This document shows positions 8,018-10,987 of a DNA stretch of 10,987 nt, piece by piece. This stretch comes from JBBQYA01 sp038209155 (GTDB taxonomy: Bacteria; Bacteroidota; Bacteroidia; Sphingobacteriales; Sphingobacteriaceae), in assembly GCA_038209155.1 (NCBI GenBank), contig JBBQYA010000090.1, positions 1 to 10,987 on the forward strand, written 5' to 3'. A model generated the notes under the pieces. That model did not search any database. It was given only the letters and a program-made list of their open reading frames with translations, and had not been told where the DNA came from. Positions within the stretch are counted from its first letter, which is position 1. Each line of letters starts with the position of its first letter. The translations under genes and the position numbers were made by a program.

Positions 8018-8704
8018 TCAATTAACTTTATCAATGATCCGCCCATCTTCCATTTCAATAATTCGATGGGTTTTGGCTGCAAATTCATTGTCGTGTGTAA
8101 CAATGAGTAACGATTGGCTATAGACTTCGGCGAGTTCTTTGAAAATCTCAAAAACCATTTCGCCATTTTTTTTGTCAAGATTTCCAGTTGGCTCATCGCC
8201 CATAATGATAAGAGGATCATTGATAAGGGCACGAGCTATAGCCACACGTTGTTTTTCTCCACCCGAAAGTTGATTAGGTTTTTTAAGTGCTTTCTCTTTT
8301 ATTCCCAATATTTTCAGCTTTTCATAAGCTTTACTTTCGATTTCTTTAATTGAAAATTTTCCAGCTTTTTCTCCTGGCAACATTACGTTTCGCAAAACAG
8401 AAAACTCATTAAGTAAATAGTGAAATTGAAATACAAAACCTATTTTTTCATTTCTTATTTGCGCTAATTCTACTTCTTTTTTTTGGCGCATATTTATTCC
8501 GTCAATTTTTAAATCGCCTTCATAATCGGTATCCATTGTAGATAAAATATAAAGCAAGGTAGATTTGCCGCAACCCGATTTGCCAATTATAGAAGCAAAT
8601 TCGCCTTTTACAAGCGAAAACACAATATCATCTAATACTTGCACCCGAATTGGGTCTTCAAAATATTTTTTGATATGAATGGCTTCTAATACTGTGTTGT
8701 TCAT
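8018..8704 (-). CDS. ABC transporter ATP-binding protein (LolD/MacB/FtsE type)
   Basis: A 228-residue cytoplasmic ATPase with every ABC motif: Walker A GKSGCGKST at 41-49, Q-loop Q93 (FVFQ), signature LSGGEKQRVAIARAL at 146-160, Walker B IIMGDEPTGNLD with D170-E171, and switch H204 (VTHD). The size and the MGDEPTGNLD sequence are typical of the MacB/LolD/FtsE group, whose members power FtsX-like permeases that work on periplasmic substrates rather than moving solutes through the membrane. It starts one base after the permease stop codon and ends four bases before the P-type ATPase start, so all three should be translated from one mRNA. Its partner is the permease encoded just upstream. Confidence 0.95.
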   Translation of the reverse strand: MNNTVLEAIHIKKYFEDPIRVQVLDDIVFSLVKGEFASIIGKSGCGKSTLLYILSTMDTDYEGDLKIDGINMRQKKEVELAQIRNEKIGFVFQFHYLLNEFSVLRNVMLPGEKAGKFSIKEIESKAYEKLKILGIKEKALKKPNQLSGGEKQRVAIARALINDPLIIMGDEPTGNLDKKNGEMVFEIFKELAEVYSQSLLIVTHDNEFAAKTHRIIEMEDGRIIDKVN

Positions 8705-8705
8705 T

Positions 8706-9965
8706 TTATTTTCCTCGTATGATGATTACTGGATCTATTTTACTGGCTTTACGAGCCGGAAAATAACCAGCCAAATAGGTAGTTACGATAGAAAATATAG
8801 CTCCAATAACATAAAAAACAGGATTGTAATTGATTGGATAAGTTTTAATGGTTGGCAATGAAGCGGTTTCAAATGGTATTTGCCCAATGAATGCTGACAA
8901 ACCGAAGCCAAGTAGTAATCCAAGCAAACCTCCGAAAATTCCAATAGTGAGAGCAATGGCAATAAATATCAGTTTTACATCTCTACCTGAAAATCCTGTG
9001 GCTTTTAGTATAGCAATTGAATCCATCTTTTCATAAATCATCATATTCAAAATATTGTAAATACCAAAGCCTGCCACAATTAGTAATGTGACTCCAACGG
9101 CATAAGAAATGATAGTTCTTACAGAACTTCCTGTTTCAAATTGCGAATTGGCGGTTTGAATATCTATTGCGTCTACTTCATACAATTGTTGATATTCTTT
9201 AGCAACATTTGGAGATAGCAAAATATCGTTTAGTTTTATTTGAATATCGGTAATGTAATTGTTGCTTTCGCCTAATAGTTTTTGAGCAGATGCAATGGAG
9301 GTATAGCTCTGCACTTTATCAATTTCTAAAATACCAGATTGAAAAATTCCTATTACTTTGAGTTGCAACTGATCTCCTTTGGAGGTAGTAATTTGAATAA
9401 TATCGCCAACGTTTACCAACATTGTTTCGGCAACACCTTTGCCTAAAATAATACTGTTAGGTATATTCTTTAAATTCATATAATTTCCTTCAACCACATA
9501 GCTTTCAAAAGAGAATAATTTGTTTTCTTCTTCAACATTAATTCCGTTTACAACCCCAGTAAGGTTGGTGGTGCCTACATTGTAAAATATAGGTGCTAAT
9601 ATTTTCTGGGCAATGCCAAGTACACGAGGATCTTTGTTCAGTGCTTCAATAATTGCAACACTATTATGTATTTGTGGTAATTGATTGCTGGGTTTTACAG
9701 AGCTTATAAAATTGTATTGCTTATGGTTTTTTGAATAGAGACTTATGGGTTGATTTTCTGCCGATTTTATTTCGTTGTACAGTCGTATATGAGGTGTGCG
9801 GTTAAGGATAAGTCCATCCAGCAAATCATTAAGTCCCGACATAAAACTGAGCAAAGCAATAAACATGGTAATTCCAAAAGTTACACCGACAGCTGCTACT
9901 AGGGTTTGTTTCCATCGCGCCATTAAGAGTGAAAAAGAAACTTCGTACAATAGTTTTATATTCAC
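8706..9965 (-). CDS. ABC transporter permease, MacB/LolC (FtsX-like) family
   Basis: A 419-residue inner-membrane permease with the MacB layout: a helix at about 18-42, a large periplasmic domain (about 45-280), then three C-terminal helices at about 286-310, 332-362 and 382-401. Between helices 2 and 3 lies the conserved cytoplasmic segment EKMDSIAILKATGFSGRDV, and the protein ends with the family hallmark FPARKASKIDPVIIIRG. This group acts as a mechanotransmitter that drives export of periplasmic substrates, or lipoprotein release, with a separate ATPase. The start is GTG at 9965-9963, whose GTGA overlaps the TGA stop of the adaptor gene by four bases, a sign of coupled translation; the next in-frame ATG is at residue 15 and would cut the pre-TM1 segment. 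Unlike E. coli MacB, the ATPase is a separate protein. Substrate unknown. Confidence 0.92.
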   Translation of the reverse strand: MNIKLLYEVSFSLLMARWKQTLVAAVGVTFGITMFIALLSFMSGLNDLLDGLILNRTPHIRLYNEIKSAENQPISLYSKNHKQYNFISSVKPSNQLPQIHNSVAIIEALNKDPRVLGIAQKILAPIFYNVGTTNLTGVVNGINVEEENKLFSFESYVVEGNYMNLKNIPNSIILGKGVAETMLVNVGDIIQITTSKGDQLQLKVIGIFQSGILEIDKVQSYTSIASAQKLLGESNNYITDIQIKLNDILLSPNVAKEYQQLYEVDAIDIQTANSQFETGSSVRTIISYAVGVTLLIVAGFGIYNILNMMIYEKMDSIAILKATGFSGRDVKLIFIAIALTIGIFGGLLGLLLGFGLSAFIGQIPFETASLPTIKTYPINYNPVFYVIGAIFSIVTTYLAGYFPARKASKIDPVIIIRGK

Positions 9966-10987
9966 TTGACGGGGTTTATTAATTCATCATTTGCATCTAA
10001 ACCACTAAGTATTTCTACCATTTGATAATCTTTAAGTCCGGTTTTAATCACTACTTTTTTACCATTGCTTTTAACAACTGTCGAGTCGTTGAGCAATAAA
10101 TTTCTAGGTATTAACAGGGCTTTTTGTTTGGTTTGAATTATAATGTTTGCTTCGAAACTAATAAAGGGATACAACTTTTTGGGTGGGTTTACAAAAAATG
10201 CTTTTACTAAAAATGTTTTACTCCGTTCGTTCATCATTGGCGATATGTTATCTACTTTTGCTTCATACACTTTGCCCTTATAACTATCCATTGTAATCAA
10301 AACTTTTAATCCCTTTTTTATTTTAAATATATCGTATTCGTCTACCTGCATTTCTAAAATAAATTCCTTCCTATCTCCAATTAATGCAAGTGGAGTTTTT
10401 AAATCTATCGCATCTCCTTTTTCTTTATAAAGTTTATACACAGAGCCATTTATTTCGCTTTTTATAGTAAAATTACTTACTTGTTTTTGGGATATTTCTA
10501 AATTGTTTTTTGATTGATTTGCAGTAAAATTAAGTTGCTTATTCAACTCATTTAATTTAATAACAGCAGTTTCATAAGCCGTTTTTGTGCTTTCATAAGC
10601 TATTTCGCGTTGTTCTAATTCCACCTTACTGCCTATATTTTGTTGCCACAAATTTTGTTGTCTGGTTAGTAGCAATAAATCATTTTTCATTTTACTATTT
10701 AGCAAACTTATTTGTTGTTTGGCTTCGTTTATTTTGCCTTGGTTGGCAGCCAAAGCAGTATATTTATTGGTTAATGCAGCATTTTCTTGATTCATTTCCT
10801 GCAATTCATTATCAATAGACAAAAGAGAGTCACCTATTTTTACCAAATCGCCCTCCTTTACATAAACCTTCTGTATAATGCCATTCACGGTTGCAAACGC
10901 TTGATATTGTTGTTTGCTTTTAATCATACCTGAAGCGTAAACTGATTCTGAAATGGACGAAACCGTAGGTTTTATTTTTTCTTCTTT
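9962..10987 (-). CDS. Periplasmic adaptor (HlyD/MacA-type membrane fusion protein), N-terminus beyond the window
   Basis: The frame is open to the right edge, giving 341 visible residues (numbered here from the edge); the start and membrane anchor lie outside. The first half of the lipoyl/barrel-sandwich domain is at about 30-60 (VNGIIQKVYVKEGDLVKIGD). An alpha-helical hairpin follows at about 60-170, then the second lipoyl half at about 172-205 (INGSVYKLYKEKGDAIDLKTPLALIGD split by its loop), a beta-barrel at about 206-290, and a membrane-proximal domain to the end. At the hairpin tip R109, L113 and S120 fit the R-x3-L-x6-S pattern with which adaptors bind TolC-family channels. The stop codon overlaps the permease GTG start. 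In a tripartite system this protein would bridge the ABC permease to an outer-membrane channel. An internal Met at 10927 is not a credible start because the adaptor sequence continues upstream. Confidence 0.92.
   Translation of the reverse strand, partial: KEEKIKPTVSSISESVYASGMIKSKQQYQAFATVNGIIQKVYVKEGDLVKIGDSLLSIDNELQEMNQENAALTNKYTALAANQGKINEAKQQISLLNSKMKNDLLLLTRQQNLWQQNIGSKVELEQREIAYESTKTAYETAVIKLNELNKQLNFTANQSKNNLEISQKQVSNFTIKSEINGSVYKLYKEKGDAIDLKTPLALIGDRKEFILEMQVDEYDIFKIKKGLKVLITMDSYKGKVYEAKVDNISPMMNERSKTFLVKAFFVNPPKKLYPFISFEANIIIQTKQKALLIPRNLLLNDSTVVKSNGKKVVIKTGLKDYQMVEILSGLDANDELINPVK

Noticed and set aside
8014..8232. Longer start for the P-type ATPase giving 908 residues
   Set aside because: The extra 73 residues overlap the end of the ABC ATPase gene in another frame, resemble no ATPase N-terminus, and the ATG at 8013 begins directly before the recognised cation-ATPase N-terminal domain.
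10925..10927. Internal Met as the start of the adaptor
   Set aside because: The frame continues open for 20 more codons to the edge with plausible adaptor sequence, and a start here would leave the protein without a signal or membrane anchor.
8018..10987. Naming the exporter genes macA and macB, or lolCDE
   Set aside because: The ATPase and permease are separate, unlike MacB, and the presence of an adaptor argues against Lol. The family is clear but orthology is not.

Overview
The window is about 11 kb of AT-rich DNA (roughly two-thirds A+T or more) with Lys-, Asn- and Ile-rich proteins, start codons that mostly lack a Shine-Dalgarno sequence, and a CheB-CheR-PAS sensor beside a lone receiver. 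Together these suggest a Bacteroidota (Flavobacterium-like) chromosome. This is inferred from style and gene content; there is no rRNA or other marker gene to confirm it. No tRNA, rRNA, CRISPR array, insertion sequence or phage gene is visible.

Left part (1-4333): a two-component-type signalling locus. A very large multidomain sensor (CheB methylesterase, CheR methyltransferase, PAS, a heptad-repeat coiled coil, then at least four more PAS domains) is read leftwards and runs off the window edge after 1209 codons. A single-domain CheY-like response regulator is read rightwards from the same 285-base divergent spacer. A near-perfect hairpin sits just before the regulator's start codon. No histidine-kinase core is visible, but one could lie beyond the left edge.

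Middle (4450-5400): a housekeeping gene, the 23S rRNA pseudouridine synthase RluF, with a long basic low-complexity tail. It is followed by a short convergent spacer.

Right part (5506-10987): a tightly packed four-gene operon read leftwards. In transcription order it encodes a periplasmic adaptor (membrane fusion protein, start outside the window), a MacB/LolC-type ABC permease, its LolD/MacB-type ATPase, and a P2-like cation-transporting P-type ATPase. The junctions are a 4-base overlap, a 1-base gap and a 4-base gap, so the P-type pump is almost certainly co-expressed with the tripartite-type exporter. The adaptor carries the R-x3-L-x6-S pattern used to dock TolC-family channels. The P-type pump has an intact catalytic cycle, but its membrane ion site does not look like that of a standard Ca2+ pump. 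The link between this pump and a MacAB-like exporter is the most interesting feature of the window.
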